Positions 53,407-63,458 of a DNA stretch of 64,000 nucleotides are shown here, one piece after another. Where the stretch lies: positions 273 to 64,272 of the forward strand of contig NZ_KB890632.1 in assembly GCF_000373185.1 (NCBI RefSeq). The letters are read 5' to 3'. A model generated the notes under the pieces. The model was not told the DNA's origin. It did not search any database and saw nothing but the letters and a program-made list of their open reading frames with translations. The position numbers and the translations under genes were made by a program. This DNA comes from Segatella paludivivens DSM 17968 = JCM 13650. Lineage in GTDB: Bacteria; Bacteroidota; Bacteroidia; Bacteroidales; Bacteroidaceae. Numbering within the stretch: position 1 is the first letter of the stretch; the number at the start of each line of letters is the position of its first letter.

Positions 53407-54234
53407 ATGGCAGTACGTAAATTAAACCCGGTTACACCGGGACAAAGACACAAAGTTATTGGCACGTTCGAGGATATTACTGCATCCGTGCCAGAGAAGT
53501 CTCTCGTTTACGGCAAACGCTCAACTGGTGGTCGAAACAACACTGGTAAAATGACCGTTCGCTATATTGGTGGTGGTCATAAGCAGAAGTTTCGTCTGAT
53601 AGACTTTAAACGTGAGAAAGATGGTGTTCCTGCTGTAGTTAAGACAATTGAGTATGATCCAAACAGATCAGCTCGTATTGCTCTTCTTTATTACGCAGAT
53701 GGTGAAAAACGTTACATTATTGCTCCTAATGGACTGCAGGTAGGTACTACTCTGATGTCTGGCGCAGATGCTGCTCCTGAAATTGGTAATACTCTTCCTC
53801 TTGCTAACATTCCTGTTGGTACAGTAATTCATAACATTGAATTACGTCCAGGACAGGGTGCGTTGTTAGTTCGTTCGGCTGGTAATTTTGCTCAGTTGAC
53901 TTCTCGTGAGGGCAGTTATTGTGTTATTAAGCTCCCTTCTGGTGAAACACGCCAGATTTTGAGTGCTTGTAAAGCTACTATTGGTAGTGTTGGTAATTCT
54001 GACCACGCATTGGAACAGTCTGGTAAGGCTGGTCGCTCTCGTTGGTTGGGTCGTCGCCCACATAACCGTGGCGTTGTTATGAACCCTGTTGATCACCCAA
54101 TGGGTGGTGGTGAAGGTCGTCAGAGTGGTGGTCATCCACGTTCTCGTAAGGGTCTTTACGCAAAGGGTCTTAAGACTCGTGCACCGAAGAAGCTTTCAAA
54201 CAAGTATATTATCGAAAGAGCTAACAAAAAATAA
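53407..54234 (+). CDS. rplB: 50S ribosomal protein L2
   Basis: 275 residues. It has [20 protein letters not shown] (about 41-60) and, near the end, [20 protein letters not shown] with the conserved histidine region needed for peptidyl transfer. L2 helps join the subunits. Ends in a basic [15 protein letters not shown] tail. Confidence 0.97.
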   Translation: MAVRKLNPVTPGQRHKVIGTFEDITASVPEKSLVYGKRSTGGRNNTGKMTVRYIGGGHKQKFRLIDFKREKDGVPAVVKTIEYDPNRSARIALLYYADGEKRYIIAPNGLQVGTTLMSGADAAPEIGNTLPLANIPVGTVIHNIELRPGQGALLVRSAGNFAQLTSREGSYCVIKLPSGETRQILSACKATIGSVGNSDHALEQSGKAGRSRWLGRRPHNRGVVMNPVDHPMGGGEGRQSGGHPRSRKGLYAKGLKTRAPKKLSNKYIIERANKK

Positions 54235-54244
54235 AGAGTAAATT

Positions 54245-54514
54245 ATGAGTCGTTCATTAAAAAAAGGTCCATACATAAACGTATCACTCGAAAAGAAGGT
54301 TCTCGCTATGAACGAGAGCGGTAAGGCGAGTGTTGTTAAAACATGGGCTAGAGCATCAATGATTTCCCCTGATTTTGTGGGACACACTGTTGCAGTTCAT
54401 AACGGAAACAAATTTATCCCTGTTTACATTACTGAGAACATGGTTGGTCACAAGCTCGGAGAGTTTGCACCAACACGTCGTTTCGGCGGACACTCTGGTA
54501 ACAATAGAAAGTAA
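54245..54514 (+). CDS. rpsS: 30S ribosomal protein S19
   Basis: 89 residues. Starts [20 protein letters not shown] and has the S19 signature [20 protein letters not shown] (about 62-81) with a GGHSGNNRK tail. It binds S13 in the 30S head. 35 bases precede rplV. Confidence 0.97.
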   Translation: MSRSLKKGPYINVSLEKKVLAMNESGKASVVKTWARASMISPDFVGHTVAVHNGNKFIPVYITENMVGHKLGEFAPTRRFGGHSGNNRK

Positions 54515-54549
54515 GCGGGTTTAAACCATTTAACAAATTAGAATAAATA

Positions 54550-54954
54550 ATGGGAGCAAGAAAACATATCGCAGCTGAAAAATTAAAGGAAGCTCGCAAA
54601 AATTTGTACTTCGCTAAGCTCAAAGGCGTTCCTTCTTCTCCACGTAAAATGCGCTACGTTGTAGACATGATTCGTGGTATGGAAGTTAACCGCGCTCTCG
54701 GAGTACTTAAGTTCTCTAAGAAACAGGCTGCTGCAGACGTTGAGAAGCTGTTACGCTCAGCAATTGCTAACTGGGAGAATAAAAATGACCGCAAGGCTGA
54801 AGATGGTGAACTTTATATTAGTAAGGTCTTCGTTGACGGAGGTGTTACTATGAAACGTATGAGACCTGCACCACAGGGTCGTGGTTTTAGAATTCGTAAG
54901 CGTTCTAATCACGTCACTTTGTTTGTAGAAGCCAAAACTAACGACGATAAATAA
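54550..54954 (+). CDS. rplV: 50S ribosomal protein L22
   Basis: 134 residues. Helical core with [20 protein letters not shown] (about 25-44) and the beta-hairpin [20 protein letters not shown] (about 101-120), which lines the exit tunnel where macrolide-resistance changes occur; no deletion is visible there. Confidence 0.96.
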   Translation: MGARKHIAAEKLKEARKNLYFAKLKGVPSSPRKMRYVVDMIRGMEVNRALGVLKFSKKQAAADVEKLLRSAIANWENKNDRKAEDGELYISKVFVDGGVTMKRMRPAPQGRGFRIRKRSNHVTLFVEAKTNDDK

Positions 54955-54962
54955 TTAATAGA

Positions 54963-55694
54963 ATGGGACAGAAAGTTAATCCAATAAGCAACCGACTTGG
55001 TATTATCCGTGGTTGGGATTCAAATTGGTTTGGTGGCAAGAACTTCGGAGATAGCCTCGTTGAGGATCGCAAAATCCGCAAGTATCTTAATGAGCGCCTA
55101 GCTAAGGCTAGTGTTTCTCGCATTGTCATCGAGCGTACACTGAAACTCGTCACCATCACTATTTGTACAGCCCGTCCGGGTATCGTCATTGGTAAAGGTG
55201 GTCAGGATGTTGATAAACTTAAGGAAGAGTTGAAGAAACTCTATAATAAGGATATTCAAATTAACATCTTTGAAGTTAAGAGACCAGAGCTTGATGCAAA
55301 CATAGTTGGTAACAGCATAGCACGCCAGGTTGAAGGTAAGATATCTTACCGTCGTGCAATTAAAATGGCTGTTCAAAATACAATGCGCGCAGGAGCAGAA
55401 GGTATAAAGGTTCAAATTACAGGTCGTCTGAACGGAGCTGAAATGGCTCGTAAGGAAATGTTCAAAGAGGGTCGTACCCCATTGCACACTTTCCGCGCAG
55501 ACATCGATTACTGTCAGGCAGAAGCCCTCACTAAGGTTGGTCTTCTGGGTATTAAGGTTTGGATTTGCCGTGGAGAAGTTTATGGCAAGCGTGACTTAAC
55601 ACCTAACTTTACTCAGGAGAAGCAAAATGGTGGCCGTTCTAATGGTGGCCGTAATGGTCGCGGCGGTAATCGTAAGAGAAACAATAACCGTTAA
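54963..55694 (+). CDS. rpsC: 30S ribosomal protein S3
   Basis: 243 residues. KH domain with [20 protein letters not shown] (about 73-92), and a C-terminal domain with [21 protein letters not shown] Gly/Asn/Arg-rich tail of about 25 residues ([20 protein letters not shown]) extends the protein beyond the E. coli form. It lies 8 bases after rplV and 14 before rplP. Confidence 0.97.
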   Translation: MGQKVNPISNRLGIIRGWDSNWFGGKNFGDSLVEDRKIRKYLNERLAKASVSRIVIERTLKLVTITICTARPGIVIGKGGQDVDKLKEELKKLYNKDIQINIFEVKRPELDANIVGNSIARQVEGKISYRRAIKMAVQNTMRAGAEGIKVQITGRLNGAEMARKEMFKEGRTPLHTFRADIDYCQAEALTKVGLLGIKVWICRGEVYGKRDLTPNFTQEKQNGGRSNGGRNGRGGNRKRNNNR

Positions 55695-55708
55695 AAGTAG
55701 AAGCTATC

Positions 55709-56137
55709 ATGTTACAGCCAAAAAGAGTAAAATATAGAAGACCTCAAGATGGTCGCGGTAATAAAGGTAACGCGCACAGAGGTACACAATTGGCTTTTGG
55801 TTCGTTTGGCATCAAGACTCTTGAGTCAAAATGGATTAATAGTCGTCAGATAGAGGCAGCTCGTGTAGCTGTAAACCGCTATATGAATCGTCAGGGACAG
55901 GTTTGGATAAGAATCTTCCCTGATAAACCAATCACTCGTAAACCTGCTGATGTCCGTATGGGTAAAGGTAAGGGTGATCCTGCTGGATGGGTTGCACCAG
56001 TAACACCGGGACGTATCCTCTTTGAAGTAGAGGGAGTTTCTTTTGATATCGCTAAAGAGGCGCTTCGCCTTGCTGCTCAGAAGCTTCCTGTCAAGACAAA
56101 GTTTGTTGTTAGACGTGATTTCGATAAAAACGCTTAA
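55709..56137 (+). CDS. rplP: 50S ribosomal protein L16
   Basis: 142 residues. Start [20 protein letters not shown] and the motif [20 protein letters not shown] (about 83-102) are diagnostic. It lies near the A-site tRNA. Three bases separate it from rpmC. Confidence 0.97.
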   Translation: MLQPKRVKYRRPQDGRGNKGNAHRGTQLAFGSFGIKTLESKWINSRQIEAARVAVNRYMNRQGQVWIRIFPDKPITRKPADVRMGKGKGDPAGWVAPVTPGRILFEVEGVSFDIAKEALRLAAQKLPVKTKFVVRRDFDKNA

Positions 56138-56140
56138 ACT

Positions 56141-56335
56141 ATGAAGATTAAAGAATTAAAAGAACTTGATGTCAAGGGATTGGCAGAAAAGTTGGAGACA
56201 TCAAAGGCAAAACTCAATCAAATGAAGTTGAACCATTCAATAGCTCCTCTTGAGAATCCATCACAGATTAAGGCTGCTCGTCGTGACATAGCACGTATTG
56301 AAACAGAACTTCGTCAGAGAGAACTTAATAAATAA
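56141..56335 (+). CDS. rpmC: 50S ribosomal protein L29
   Basis: 64 residues, two-helix coiled hairpin: [20 protein letters not shown], then [20 protein letters not shown]. The [17 protein letters not shown] part matches the L29 signature. It is at the tunnel exit next to L23. It is 2 bases from rpsQ. Confidence 0.95.
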   Translation: MKIKELKELDVKGLAEKLETSKAKLNQMKLNHSIAPLENPSQIKAARRDIARIETELRQRELNK

Positions 56336-56337
56336 TA

Positions 56338-56604
56338 ATGGTCCAGATGGAAACAAGAAATTTAAGAAAAGTAAGACAGGGTGTTGTTGTCAGCAACAAA
56401 ATGGATAAAACCATTGTTATTGCCTCTAAGTTCAAAGAGAAGCACCCTATTTATGGTAAATTTGTCCAGAAGACAAAAAAGTACCATGCTCATGACGAGA
56501 ATAATGAAGCAAATGTAGGTGATACAGTGCAGATTATGGAAACTCGTCCTCTATCTAAGACAAAGAGATGGAGATTAGTACAAATTGTAGAAAAAGCTAA
56601 GTAA
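56338..56604 (+). CDS. rpsQ: 30S ribosomal protein S17
   Basis: 88 residues from ATG 56338; an ATG 6 bases later ([12 protein letters not shown]) is an alternative start giving 86 residues. Conserved [16 protein letters not shown] and [20 protein letters not shown] are present (OB fold). It binds 16S helices 7 and 11. Confidence 0.95.
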   Translation: MVQMETRNLRKVRQGVVVSNKMDKTIVIASKFKEKHPIYGKFVQKTKKYHAHDENNEANVGDTVQIMETRPLSKTKRWRLVQIVEKAK

Positions 56605-56606
56605 TT

Positions 56607-56972
56607 ATGATACAGGCAGAATCAAAACTTACAGTATGTGATAACAGCGGCGCACGTGAGGCTAAATGCATCCGTGTTCTCGGTGGTACCGGTCGTCGTT
56701 ATGCTAGTGTTGGTGACGTTATAGTAGTTGCTGTACAAAACGTCATACCTTCTAGCGATTTGAAAAAAGGTGCAGTATCAAAGGCTTTGATCGTACGCAC
56801 AAAGAAGGAAATTCGTCGTGCTGATGGTTCTTATATCCGTTTCGATGATAACGCATGTGTATTGCTCAATAATGCTGGTGAACTTCGCGGTAGTCGTATC
56901 TTCGGCCCTGTAGCTCGTGAGCTTCGTGCAGTAAACATGAAAGTCGTATCTTTGGCACCTGAGGTTCTTTAA
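56607..56972 (+). CDS. rplN: 50S ribosomal protein L14
   Basis: 121 residues. Start [20 protein letters not shown] and [20 protein letters not shown] (about 72-91) match L14, which forms an intersubunit bridge with helix 44. Two bases from rpsQ. Confidence 0.97.
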   Translation: MIQAESKLTVCDNSGAREAKCIRVLGGTGRRYASVGDVIVVAVQNVIPSSDLKKGAVSKALIVRTKKEIRRADGSYIRFDDNACVLLNNAGELRGSRIFGPVARELRAVNMKVVSLAPEVL

Positions 56973-56994
56973 TTAATCATAAAACAAGTAAGTA

Positions 56995-57312
56995 ATGAGT
57001 AAGTTACATATAAAGAAAGACGACACAGTAGTTGTTCTTGCCGGTGGTGACAAGGGCAAGACTGGTAAGGTGCTCAAGGTGTTGGTTGAAAAGAACCGTG
57101 CTATCGTCGAGGGGGTAAACCTCGTGTCTAAGAGCACTAAGCCTTCAGCTAAAAATCCTCAAGGAGGTATTATTAAGCAAGAGGCTTCAATTCATATTTC
57201 AAATCTCAGTCTGATCGATCCTAAGAGTGGTAAGGCTACTCGTGTTGCTATCAAGCATGATGGCAAGAATGTGATTCGCATCGCTAAAAAGTCAGGGGAG
57301 GAAATCAAATAA
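56995..57312 (+). CDS. rplX: 50S ribosomal protein L24
   Basis: 105 residues. N-terminal KOW motif [20 protein letters not shown] (about 9-28) and [20 protein letters not shown]. Assembly initiator of the 50S subunit. Its stop overlaps the rplE ATG by one base (TAATG). Confidence 0.96.
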   Translation: MSKLHIKKDDTVVVLAGGDKGKTGKVLKVLVEKNRAIVEGVNLVSKSTKPSAKNPQGGIIKQEASIHISNLSLIDPKSGKATRVAIKHDGKNVIRIAKKSGEEIK

Positions 57313-57866
57313 TGGATACAGCACAGTTAAAGAAAGTATACAAGGAGACAATAGCTCCTGAACTTCAAAAGCAGTTTAACTATTCTTCAACAATGCAGAT
57401 CCCTGTTTTGAAGAAGATTGTTATCAATCAAGGTCTTGGTGACGCTACACAGGACAAGAAAATTGTCGATGTTGCGGTTAATGAGATTACTGCTATCACA
57501 GGTCAGAAGGCTGTAGCTACATATTCTAAGAAGGATATCGCTAACTTCAAACTTCGTAAGAAGATGCCTATCGGTGTTATGGTTACACTTCGTGGTGCAC
57601 GCATGTATGAATTCCTTGAGAAGCTCATACGCGTATCTCTTCCACGTATCCGTGACTTCAAGGGTATTGAAAGCAAGTTTGATGGTCGTGGTAACTACAC
57701 TTTGGGTATTACTGAGCAGATTATCTTTCCTGAGATAAATATCGATGAGATTGACCGTATCCAGGGTATGAACATTACTTTCGTAACATCAGCTAATACT
57801 GATGAAGAAGGTTATGCTCTTCTTAAGGCCTTCGGTCTTCCATTCAAGAACGTTAAAAACGATTAA
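57312..57866 (+). CDS. rplE: 50S ribosomal protein L5
   Basis: 184 residues. It has [20 protein letters not shown] (about 29-48), [20 protein letters not shown] (about 83-102) and a [21 protein letters not shown]-terminal motif. It contacts 5S rRNA and P-site tRNA. Start overlaps the rplX stop. Confidence 0.97.
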   Translation: MDTAQLKKVYKETIAPELQKQFNYSSTMQIPVLKKIVINQGLGDATQDKKIVDVAVNEITAITGQKAVATYSKKDIANFKLRKKMPIGVMVTLRGARMYEFLEKLIRVSLPRIRDFKGIESKFDGRGNYTLGITEQIIFPEINIDEIDRIQGMNITFVTSANTDEEGYALLKAFGLPFKNVKND

Positions 57867-57871
57867 GGAAT

Positions 57872-58174
57872 ATGGCAAAAGAATCAATGAAAGCTCGCGA
57901 AATCAAGCGTGCAAAGCTAGTTGCTCGTTTCGCTGAAAAGCGCGCAGCTCTTAAAAAGATTATCGCTACTTCTGAGGATCCTGGAGAAGCTTATGAGGCA
58001 GCTCGTAAGTTGCAGGGTTTACCTAAGAATTCAAATCCAATTCGTCTTCACAACCGTTGCAAGATTACAGGTCGTCCTAAAGGATATATCCGTCAGTTCG
58101 GTCTTTCTCGTATTCAGTTCCGTGAAATGGCATCTTCTGGTTTGATTCCTGGAGTTAAGAAGGCTAGCTGGTAA
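57872..58174 (+). CDS. rpsN: 30S ribosomal protein S14 (zinc-free form)
   Basis: 100 residues, the long form similar in size to the E. coli protein. The C-terminal motif [20 protein letters not shown] has one cysteine only, so the four-cysteine zinc site of short S14 is absent. It is followed by an unusual 133-base gap with hairpins before rpsH. Confidence 0.96.
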   Translation: MAKESMKAREIKRAKLVARFAEKRAALKKIIATSEDPGEAYEAARKLQGLPKNSNPIRLHNRCKITGRPKGYIRQFGLSRIQFREMASSGLIPGVKKASW

Positions 58175-58192
58175 TGATAATGACATTGTGAT

Positions 58193-58241
58193 TAGTGATA
58201 AGGATTAATGCTTTGGCATATACCTTTTCACTAGCACTTTT
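58193..58241 (+). terminator. Terminator- or attenuator-like hairpin between rpsN and rpsH
   Basis: TAGTGATAAGG (58193-58203) pairs with CCTTTTCACTA (58223-58233) with one mismatch, then GCACTTTTT. A second small hairpin (TCGGG/CCCGA, 58273-58286) lies 22 bases before rpsH. The middle of a spc operon is an odd place for a full terminator, so partial attenuation or a regulatory site is more likely. Confidence 0.5.
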
Positions 58242-58307
58242 TCATGATTCATCCGAATTTTTTTTAATATTGTCGGGGTATCCCGATTAATTAAACATTT
58301 ATATTTT

Positions 58308-58703
58308 ATGACAGATCCAATAGCAGATTATCTGACAAGGCTCAGAAATGCAATTATGGCTCATCATCGTGTTGTTGAGGTTCCTGCATCTAACTTGAAA
58401 AAAGAGATTACAAAGATCCTTTTTGAAAAAGGTTACATCTTGAACTACAAGTTCATCGAGGAAGGACCTCAGGGTTCAATCAAGGTCGCTTTAAAATACG
58501 ACCCTTCAACAAAGCAGAGCGCAATCAAGAGTTTGAAGCGCGTGTCTACACCAGGTTTGCGTCAGTATACCGGTTATAAAGACATGCCGAGAGTAATTAA
58601 CGGATTAGGTATTGCAATATTATCTACATCTAAAGGTGTAATGACTAACAAGGAAGCTGCTGATCTTAAGATCGGTGGTGAAGTTCTTTGCTATATTTAT
58701 TAA
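58308..58703 (+). CDS. rpsH: 30S ribosomal protein S8
   Basis: 131 residues. Begins MTDPIADYLTRLRNAIMAHH, and the RNA-binding C-terminal motif GLGIAILSTSKGVMTNKEAA (about 101-120) is present. S8 binds helix 21 and in E. coli represses the spc operon. The upstream gap of 133 bases could hold such a site. Confidence 0.96.
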   Translation: MTDPIADYLTRLRNAIMAHHRVVEVPASNLKKEITKILFEKGYILNYKFIEEGPQGSIKVALKYDPSTKQSAIKSLKRVSTPGLRQYTGYKDMPRVINGLGIAILSTSKGVMTNKEAADLKIGGEVLCYIY

Positions 58704-58717
58704 TTGGAGGATTTTAT

Positions 58718-59290
58718 ATGTCAAGAATAGGTAAATTGCCAATTAGTATCCCTGCAGGTGTTACTGTTAGTTTTGATAAGAAAACCAACGTTATTACAGT
58801 TAAAGGTCCTAAGGGAGAACTTTTACAGAAAATTGATCCTTCTATTATTGTAGATAACAACGAAGGAACTATTACATTCGCAGTTGATGAGAATAGCCCA
58901 GTTAACGTTAAGCAGAAGCAGGCTTTTCATGGTCTCTACCGCTCATTGGTTAACAATATGGTTATTGGTGTAAGTGAAGGTTATAAGAAAGTTTTGGAGC
59001 TTGTAGGTGTAGGTTACCGTGTGTCAAATCAGGGTAATGTCATTGAATTTTCACTTGGTTATACACACCCAATCTTTATGGAACTTCCTACAGAGGTTAA
59101 GGTTGAGACTAAGTCTGAAAGAAACCAGAATCCAATTCTTACACTTGAGTCTACTGACAAGCAATTGTTGGGTCTTATTTGTGCAAAAATTCGTTCTTTC
59201 CGTATGCCTGAACCTTACAAAGGAAAGGGTATCCTGTTTCAGGGTGAGGTTATTCGCAGAAAGTCTGGTAAGACAGCTGCAGCTAAGTAA
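58718..59290 (+). CDS. rplF: 50S ribosomal protein L6
   Basis: 190 residues from ATG 58718. The frame continues upstream into rpsH, but a clear Shine-Dalgarno GGAGG (58706-58710), seven bases before this ATG, and the standard start [20 protein letters not shown] decide it. The C-terminal motif [20 protein letters not shown] is typical. It sits near the factor-binding site. Confidence 0.96.
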   Translation: MSRIGKLPISIPAGVTVSFDKKTNVITVKGPKGELLQKIDPSIIVDNNEGTITFAVDENSPVNVKQKQAFHGLYRSLVNNMVIGVSEGYKKVLELVGVGYRVSNQGNVIEFSLGYTHPIFMELPTEVKVETKSERNQNPILTLESTDKQLLGLICAKIRSFRMPEPYKGKGILFQGEVIRRKSGKTAAAK

Positions 59291-59310
59291 TTTTAATTGA
59301 TTTTACGATT

Positions 59311-59655
59311 ATGACAACAAAGAAAGTAGAAAGACGAATTAAGATAAAGTTCCGCATTCGTAAGAGTGTAAACGGAACAGCTGAGCGTCCACGTCTTAGT
59401 GTTTTCCGCTCTAACAAGCAGATATACGCTCAGGTAATTAATGATTTGACAGGTAAGACACTTGTTGCAGCTTCATCTCTTGGTCTAGAAAAATTGGCTA
59501 AGGTTGATCAAGCTAAGAAAGTTGGTGAGCTTGTTGCTGAAAAAGCAAAGGCCGCAGGTGTTGAGTCTGTAGTTTTCGACCGTAATGGCTATCTCTATCA
59601 TGGTCGCGTTCAAGCTCTTGCTGACGCAGCTAGAGAGGGAGGATTAAAATTCTAA
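59311..59655 (+). CDS. rplR: 50S ribosomal protein L18
   Basis: 114 residues. [20 protein letters not shown] (about 9-28) and [20 protein letters not shown] are conserved. It binds 5S rRNA with L5. It ends [19 protein letters not shown], typical. 6 bases to rpsE. Confidence 0.97.
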   Translation: MTTKKVERRIKIKFRIRKSVNGTAERPRLSVFRSNKQIYAQVINDLTGKTLVAASSLGLEKLAKVDQAKKVGELVAEKAKAAGVESVVFDRNGYLYHGRVQALADAAREGGLKF

Positions 59656-59661
59656 ACGATT

Positions 59662-60174
59662 ATGGCAATGAATAAAGTAAAAGTAAATAGTGACTCAGAA
59701 CTGAAAGATCGTTTGGTTGCTATCAACCGTGTAACTAAGGTTACAAAGGGTGGTCGTACATTCACATTCTCTGCTATCGTCGTTGTAGGTGATGGTAAGG
59801 GCGTTATCGGCTGGGGCTTAGGTAAGGCTGGTGAAGTTACTTCTGCTATAGCTAAGGGTGTAGAGGCTGCAAAGAAAAATCTAGTGAAGGTTCCTGTACT
59901 TAAAGGTACTGTTCCTCATGAGATAGAGGTTTCATTTGGTGGTGCTCAGGTTCTCTTGAAGCCAGCTGCTGCTGGTACTGGTCTAAAGGCTGGAGGTGCT
60001 ATGCGTGCTGTTCTAGAGAGTGTTGGTGTTACAGATGTTATCGCAAAGTCTAAAGGCTCATCTAACCCTCACAACCTTGTAAAGGCTACAATCGCCGCTT
60101 TGTCACAGATGCGTGATGCTTATACAATAGCAGGTAATCGTGGCATTAGTATGGATAAAGTATTTAACGGTTAA
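59662..60174 (+). CDS. rpsE: 30S ribosomal protein S5
   Basis: 170 residues. The double-stranded RNA-binding N-terminal domain is [20 protein letters not shown] (about 14-33) with [20 protein letters not shown] after it; the C-terminal domain contains [20 protein letters not shown]. No changes in the spectinomycin-loop region are obvious by eye. Confidence 0.97.
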   Translation: MAMNKVKVNSDSELKDRLVAINRVTKVTKGGRTFTFSAIVVVGDGKGVIGWGLGKAGEVTSAIAKGVEAAKKNLVKVPVLKGTVPHEIEVSFGGAQVLLKPAAAGTGLKAGGAMRAVLESVGVTDVIAKSKGSSNPHNLVKATIAALSQMRDAYTIAGNRGISMDKVFNG

Positions 60175-60189
60175 TAGGAGAAGTAAACA

Positions 60190-60366
60190 ATGGCAACAAT
60201 AAAAATCAAGCAGATAAAGAGTAAAATCGGTTATCCAGTTGATCAGAAGCGCACACTTCTTGCCCTGGGTCTTCATAAGATCTCTCAGGTTGTTGAAGTT
60301 GAGGACGTTCCTAGTATCCGTGGTATGATCCGCAAGGTTCATCACCTGGTTAACGTAGTTGAATAA
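60190..60366 (+). CDS. rpmD: 50S ribosomal protein L30
   Basis: 58 residues, [20 protein letters not shown] at the start and [16 protein letters not shown] at the end, the typical L30 fold. A GGAG (60177-60180) lies nine bases before the ATG. It fits the rpsE-rpmD-rplO order. Confidence 0.95.
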   Translation: MATIKIKQIKSKIGYPVDQKRTLLALGLHKISQVVEVEDVPSIRGMIRKVHHLVNVVE

Positions 60367-60391
60367 TTAATCTTTTAATATCGAGTCGATT

Positions 60392-60838
60392 ATGAAATTA
60401 AATAATTTAACACCAGCTGAGGGCTCTACACATACACGTCGTCGTATTGGTCGTGGTACGGGTTCTGGACTGGGTGGTACCTCTACACGTGGTAATAAGG
60501 GTGCTAAATCTCGTTCTGGTTATAAGAGAAAGATTGGTTTTGAAGGTGGTCAGATGCCCCTTCAGCGCCGTATTCCTAAGGCTGGTTTCAAGAATATCAA
60601 CCATAAAGAATATTTCGCAGTAAACCTTTCTGTTCTACAGAAAATCGCAGAGGAAAAGAACCTCACAAAGATTGGCATTGCGGAACTTAAAGAAGCCGGT
60701 CTTACTAACGGCAAGCACCTTGTAAAGGTTCTTGGTAATGGTGAGTTGAAAGCTAAACTAGAAGTTGAAGCAAATGCATTCTCTAAGACTGCCGAAGAAG
60801 CTATTAAGGCAGTAGGTGGTAACGCAACTATAATCTAA
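60392..60838 (+). CDS. rplO: 50S ribosomal protein L15
   Basis: 148 residues. Glycine/arginine-rich N-terminus [20 protein letters not shown] (about 16-35) and [19 protein letters not shown] (about 50-68) are diagnostic. Contacts 23S rRNA during late assembly. 4 bases precede secY. Confidence 0.97.
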   Translation: MKLNNLTPAEGSTHTRRRIGRGTGSGLGGTSTRGNKGAKSRSGYKRKIGFEGGQMPLQRRIPKAGFKNINHKEYFAVNLSVLQKIAEEKNLTKIGIAELKEAGLTNGKHLVKVLGNGELKAKLEVEANAFSKTAEEAIKAVGGNATII

Positions 60839-60842
60839 GTAA

Positions 60843-62183
60843 ATGAAAAAGTTTTTTGAGACACTAAAGAACTGTTGGAAGGTTGAGGATTTGCGTCAGC
60901 GTCTCCTTATAACCATTCTCTTCACGGCAATATATCGTTTCGGGTCGTTCGTTGTACTTCCAGGTATCAACCCGGCTAAGTTAGCAACTCTTCAGTCGCA
61001 AACTGCGGGCGGTCTAATGTCGCTGTTGGACATGTTCTCTGGTGGTGCATTTTCCAATGCGTCAATCTTCGCACTTGGAATTATGCCCTACATCTCAGCT
61101 TCTATCGTTATGCAGCTCCTTGCTGTCGCTGTACCTTATTTCCAAAAGATGCAGCGCGAGGGTGAGAGCGGTCATAAAAAGATAAATTGGTATACTCGTC
61201 TGCTCACGATAGCCATATTGGTTTTCCAGGCACCTGCATACTTAATGAACCTAAAGGTGCAAGCTAGTCAGGCTTTGGCTAGTGGCATCTCTTGGACTAT
61301 CTTTATTATTCCCGCAACTATCATTTTAGCAGCAGGTAGTATGTTCATCCTTTGGCTTGGTGAGCGCATTACTGATAAGGGTGTCGGAAATGGAATCTCA
61401 TTGATCATTATGATCGGTATAATGGCGCGTTTGCCTCAAGCATTCGTCCAGGAGGTAAGTTCACGATTTACTGCCATATCTGGTGGTGGACTTGTGATGT
61501 TTATCGCTGAGATTCTTATCCTCTATGCAGTTGTTTGTGCAGCAATTCTTTTGGTGCAGGGAACTCGCAAGATACCAGTACAGTATGCAAAACGTCTTGT
61601 TGGAAACAAGCAGTATGGTGGTGCTCGCCAGTACATTCCATTGAAGTTATTTGCAGCTAATGTGATGCCTATCATCTTTGCTCAGGCTTTGATGTTCATT
61701 CCTTTGGCGATAGTAAAATATCAGAGTGAGAATGCCTCATGGGTTGTTCGTTCATTGATGGATAATCACAGTCCACTGTATAATGCCGTTTATGTTATTT
61801 TGATTATAGCGTTTACGTATTTTTATACTGCAATAACATTGAATCCAACTCAGATGGCAGAGGACATGAAACGCAATAACGGATTTATCCCTGGTATAAA
61901 ACCAGGAAAGGATACGGCTGAGTATATTGACACCATAATGTCTCGTATAACTTTGCCTGGTTCTTTGTTTATTGCGTTTATCGCTGTTATGCCTGCTCTT
62001 GCTGGTCTTCTTGATGTTCAGCAGGCGTTTTCACAGTTCTTTGGTGGTACATCCCTTTTGATTCTAGTTGGTGTTGTTATTGATACACTCCAGCAAATAG
62101 AGAGTCACTTGATGATGCGTCACTATGACGGACTTTTGAATTCCGGACACACTCGTAACAACGGTGGCGTTTCAGCATATTAA
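60843..62183 (+). CDS. secY: Protein translocase subunit SecY
   Basis: 446 residues with ten predicted transmembrane helices. The N-terminal plug region LMSLLDMFSGGAFSNASIFA (about 58-77), the GNGISLIIMIGI helix and the cytoplasmic loop LVGNKQYGGARQYIPLKLFA are typical. It forms the protein-conducting channel with SecE (encoded at 35948). T9SS cargo and most envelope proteins must pass through it. It follows rplO by four bases. Confidence 0.97.
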   Translation: MKKFFETLKNCWKVEDLRQRLLITILFTAIYRFGSFVVLPGINPAKLATLQSQTAGGLMSLLDMFSGGAFSNASIFALGIMPYISASIVMQLLAVAVPYFQKMQREGESGHKKINWYTRLLTIAILVFQAPAYLMNLKVQASQALASGISWTIFIIPATIILAAGSMFILWLGERITDKGVGNGISLIIMIGIMARLPQAFVQEVSSRFTAISGGGLVMFIAEILILYAVVCAAILLVQGTRKIPVQYAKRLVGNKQYGGARQYIPLKLFAANVMPIIFAQALMFIPLAIVKYQSENASWVVRSLMDNHSPLYNAVYVILIIAFTYFYTAITLNPTQMAEDMKRNNGFIPGIKPGKDTAEYIDTIMSRITLPGSLFIAFIAVMPALAGLLDVQQAFSQFFGGTSLLILVGVVIDTLQQIESHLMMRHYDGLLNSGHTRNNGGVSAY

Positions 62184-62197
62184 TCAGGTTCTTAGAA

Positions 62198-62983
62198 ATG
62201 AAAATATTTCTGAAGACTGAAGATGAAATAGACCTAATGCGTCGAGCAAACCGACTTGTCGGTGCTACTTTGGCTGAATTGGGTAGAAATATTAAGCCTG
62301 GTGTCACGACTCTCCAATTGGATAAAATTGCGGATGAGTTTATAAGGGATCATGGTGCAACACCTACCTTTAAGAACTTTCCCAATCCATTTGGAGAGCC
62401 TTATCCAGCTTCAATCTGTACTTCTGTTAACGACATTGTTGTACATGGTATACCAAGCGATAAGGTCGTTCTAAAAGATGGAGACATTATATCAATAGAT
62501 TGTGGAACGCTTTTAGACGGATACAATGGAGATTCTTGCTATACATTTGCTGTAGGCGAAATCTCATATGAAGTAAGTAAACTTTTGCAAGTTACTAAGA
62601 AATCTTTGTATCTAGGAATAGAACAGGCTGTGGCAGGTAAGCACGTTGGTGATATAGGTGCGGCTGTACAGAAATATTGTGAAGGATGCGGTTATGGAGT
62701 AGTCAGAGAATTAACAGGTCATGGCATTGGCAAGGAAATGCATGAGGCACCCCAGATCCCGAACTACGGTTCAAAGGGAAATGGAGTAATGTTAAAGGCA
62801 GGGATGTGCATAGCTATTGAACCGATGATTACTATGGGCGATCGTAAGATATGGATGCTTCCTGATAAATGGAGTATAATAACTAGGGATCGTAAACCAG
62901 CAGCTCATTTTGAGCATACTATAGCAATACGTAAAGGTCAGGCTGAGATTTTATCAACGTTTGAAGAAATTGAGAATCATTAA
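62198..62983 (+). CDS. map: Methionine aminopeptidase (type I)
   Basis: 261 residues. Metal ligands: two aspartates in ISIDCGTLLDGYNGDSCYTF (about 98-117), histidine in GHGIGKEMHEAPQIPNYG (about 174-191), glutamate in IEPMIT (about 208) and glutamate in AHFEHTIAI (about 239). Removes N-terminal methionine from new proteins. It lies 14 bases after secY and 13 bases before infA, in the usual place. Confidence 0.97.
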   Translation: MKIFLKTEDEIDLMRRANRLVGATLAELGRNIKPGVTTLQLDKIADEFIRDHGATPTFKNFPNPFGEPYPASICTSVNDIVVHGIPSDKVVLKDGDIISIDCGTLLDGYNGDSCYTFAVGEISYEVSKLLQVTKKSLYLGIEQAVAGKHVGDIGAAVQKYCEGCGYGVVRELTGHGIGKEMHEAPQIPNYGSKGNGVMLKAGMCIAIEPMITMGDRKIWMLPDKWSIITRDRKPAAHFEHTIAIRKGQAEILSTFEEIENH

Positions 62984-62996
62984 GTAGAATAATTAT

Positions 62997-63215
62997 ATGG
63001 CAAAACAATCCGCTATAGAGCAGGATGGAACAATCGTGGAGAATCTTTCCAATGCAATGTTTCGTGTAGAACTTGAAAATGGAGTTCAGATTATAGCCCA
63101 CATCTCTGGTAAAATGCGTATGCATTATATTAAAATCCTTCCTGGTGATAAGGTGAAGGTAGAGATGAGTCCTTATGATTTGACAAAAGGCAGAATCGTT
63201 TTCAGATACAAATAA
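62997..63215 (+). CDS. infA: Translation initiation factor IF-1
   Basis: 72 residues, S1-like OB fold. [20 protein letters not shown] then [20 protein letters not shown], and [20 protein letters not shown] at the end, are typical. It occupies the A site of the 30S subunit during initiation. It is 18 bases before rpmJ. Confidence 0.97.
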   Translation: MAKQSAIEQDGTIVENLSNAMFRVELENGVQIIAHISGKMRMHYIKILPGDKVKVEMSPYDLTKGRIVFRYK

Positions 63216-63233
63216 TTCATCATACATACAGAT

Positions 63234-63350
63234 ATGAAAACAAGAGCATCATTAAAGAAGCGTACAGCAGACTGTAAGATCGTTCGTCGTAAAGGTCGTC
63301 TGTTCGTTATCAACAAGAAAAACCCTAAGTTTAAATTGCGTCAGGGTTAA
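63234..63350 (+). CDS. rpmJ: 50S ribosomal protein L36 (zinc-free form)
   Basis: 38 residues: [20 protein letters not shown] through [12 protein letters not shown]. Only one cysteine is present (Cys14); the other three zinc ligands of the C+ form are missing, so this is the C- form. It lies 18 bases after infA. A promoter for rpsM follows within 20 bases. Confidence 0.94.
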   Translation: MKTRASLKKRTADCKIVRRKGRLFVINKKNPKFKLRQG

Positions 63351-63369
63351 TGTTAAAGTATCGTAAAAG

Positions 63370-63401
63370 TTGGTTTAAATGAATTTTTATTTCTAACTTT
63401 G
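63370..63401 (+). promoter_or_regulatory. Bacteroidetes-type promoter for the rpsM operon
   Basis: TTG (63370-63372), a 21-base spacer and TAACTTTG (63394-63401). It lies 57 bases before rpsM, so the alpha-type block (rpsM, rpsK and onward) can be transcribed independently of the spc block. No terminator is visible after rpmJ. Confidence 0.7.
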
Positions 63402-63458
63402 CACGTTCTTTAGCGAGAATTAAATTCTAATTATTAAATTTTTTTATTCAATTTAAAA

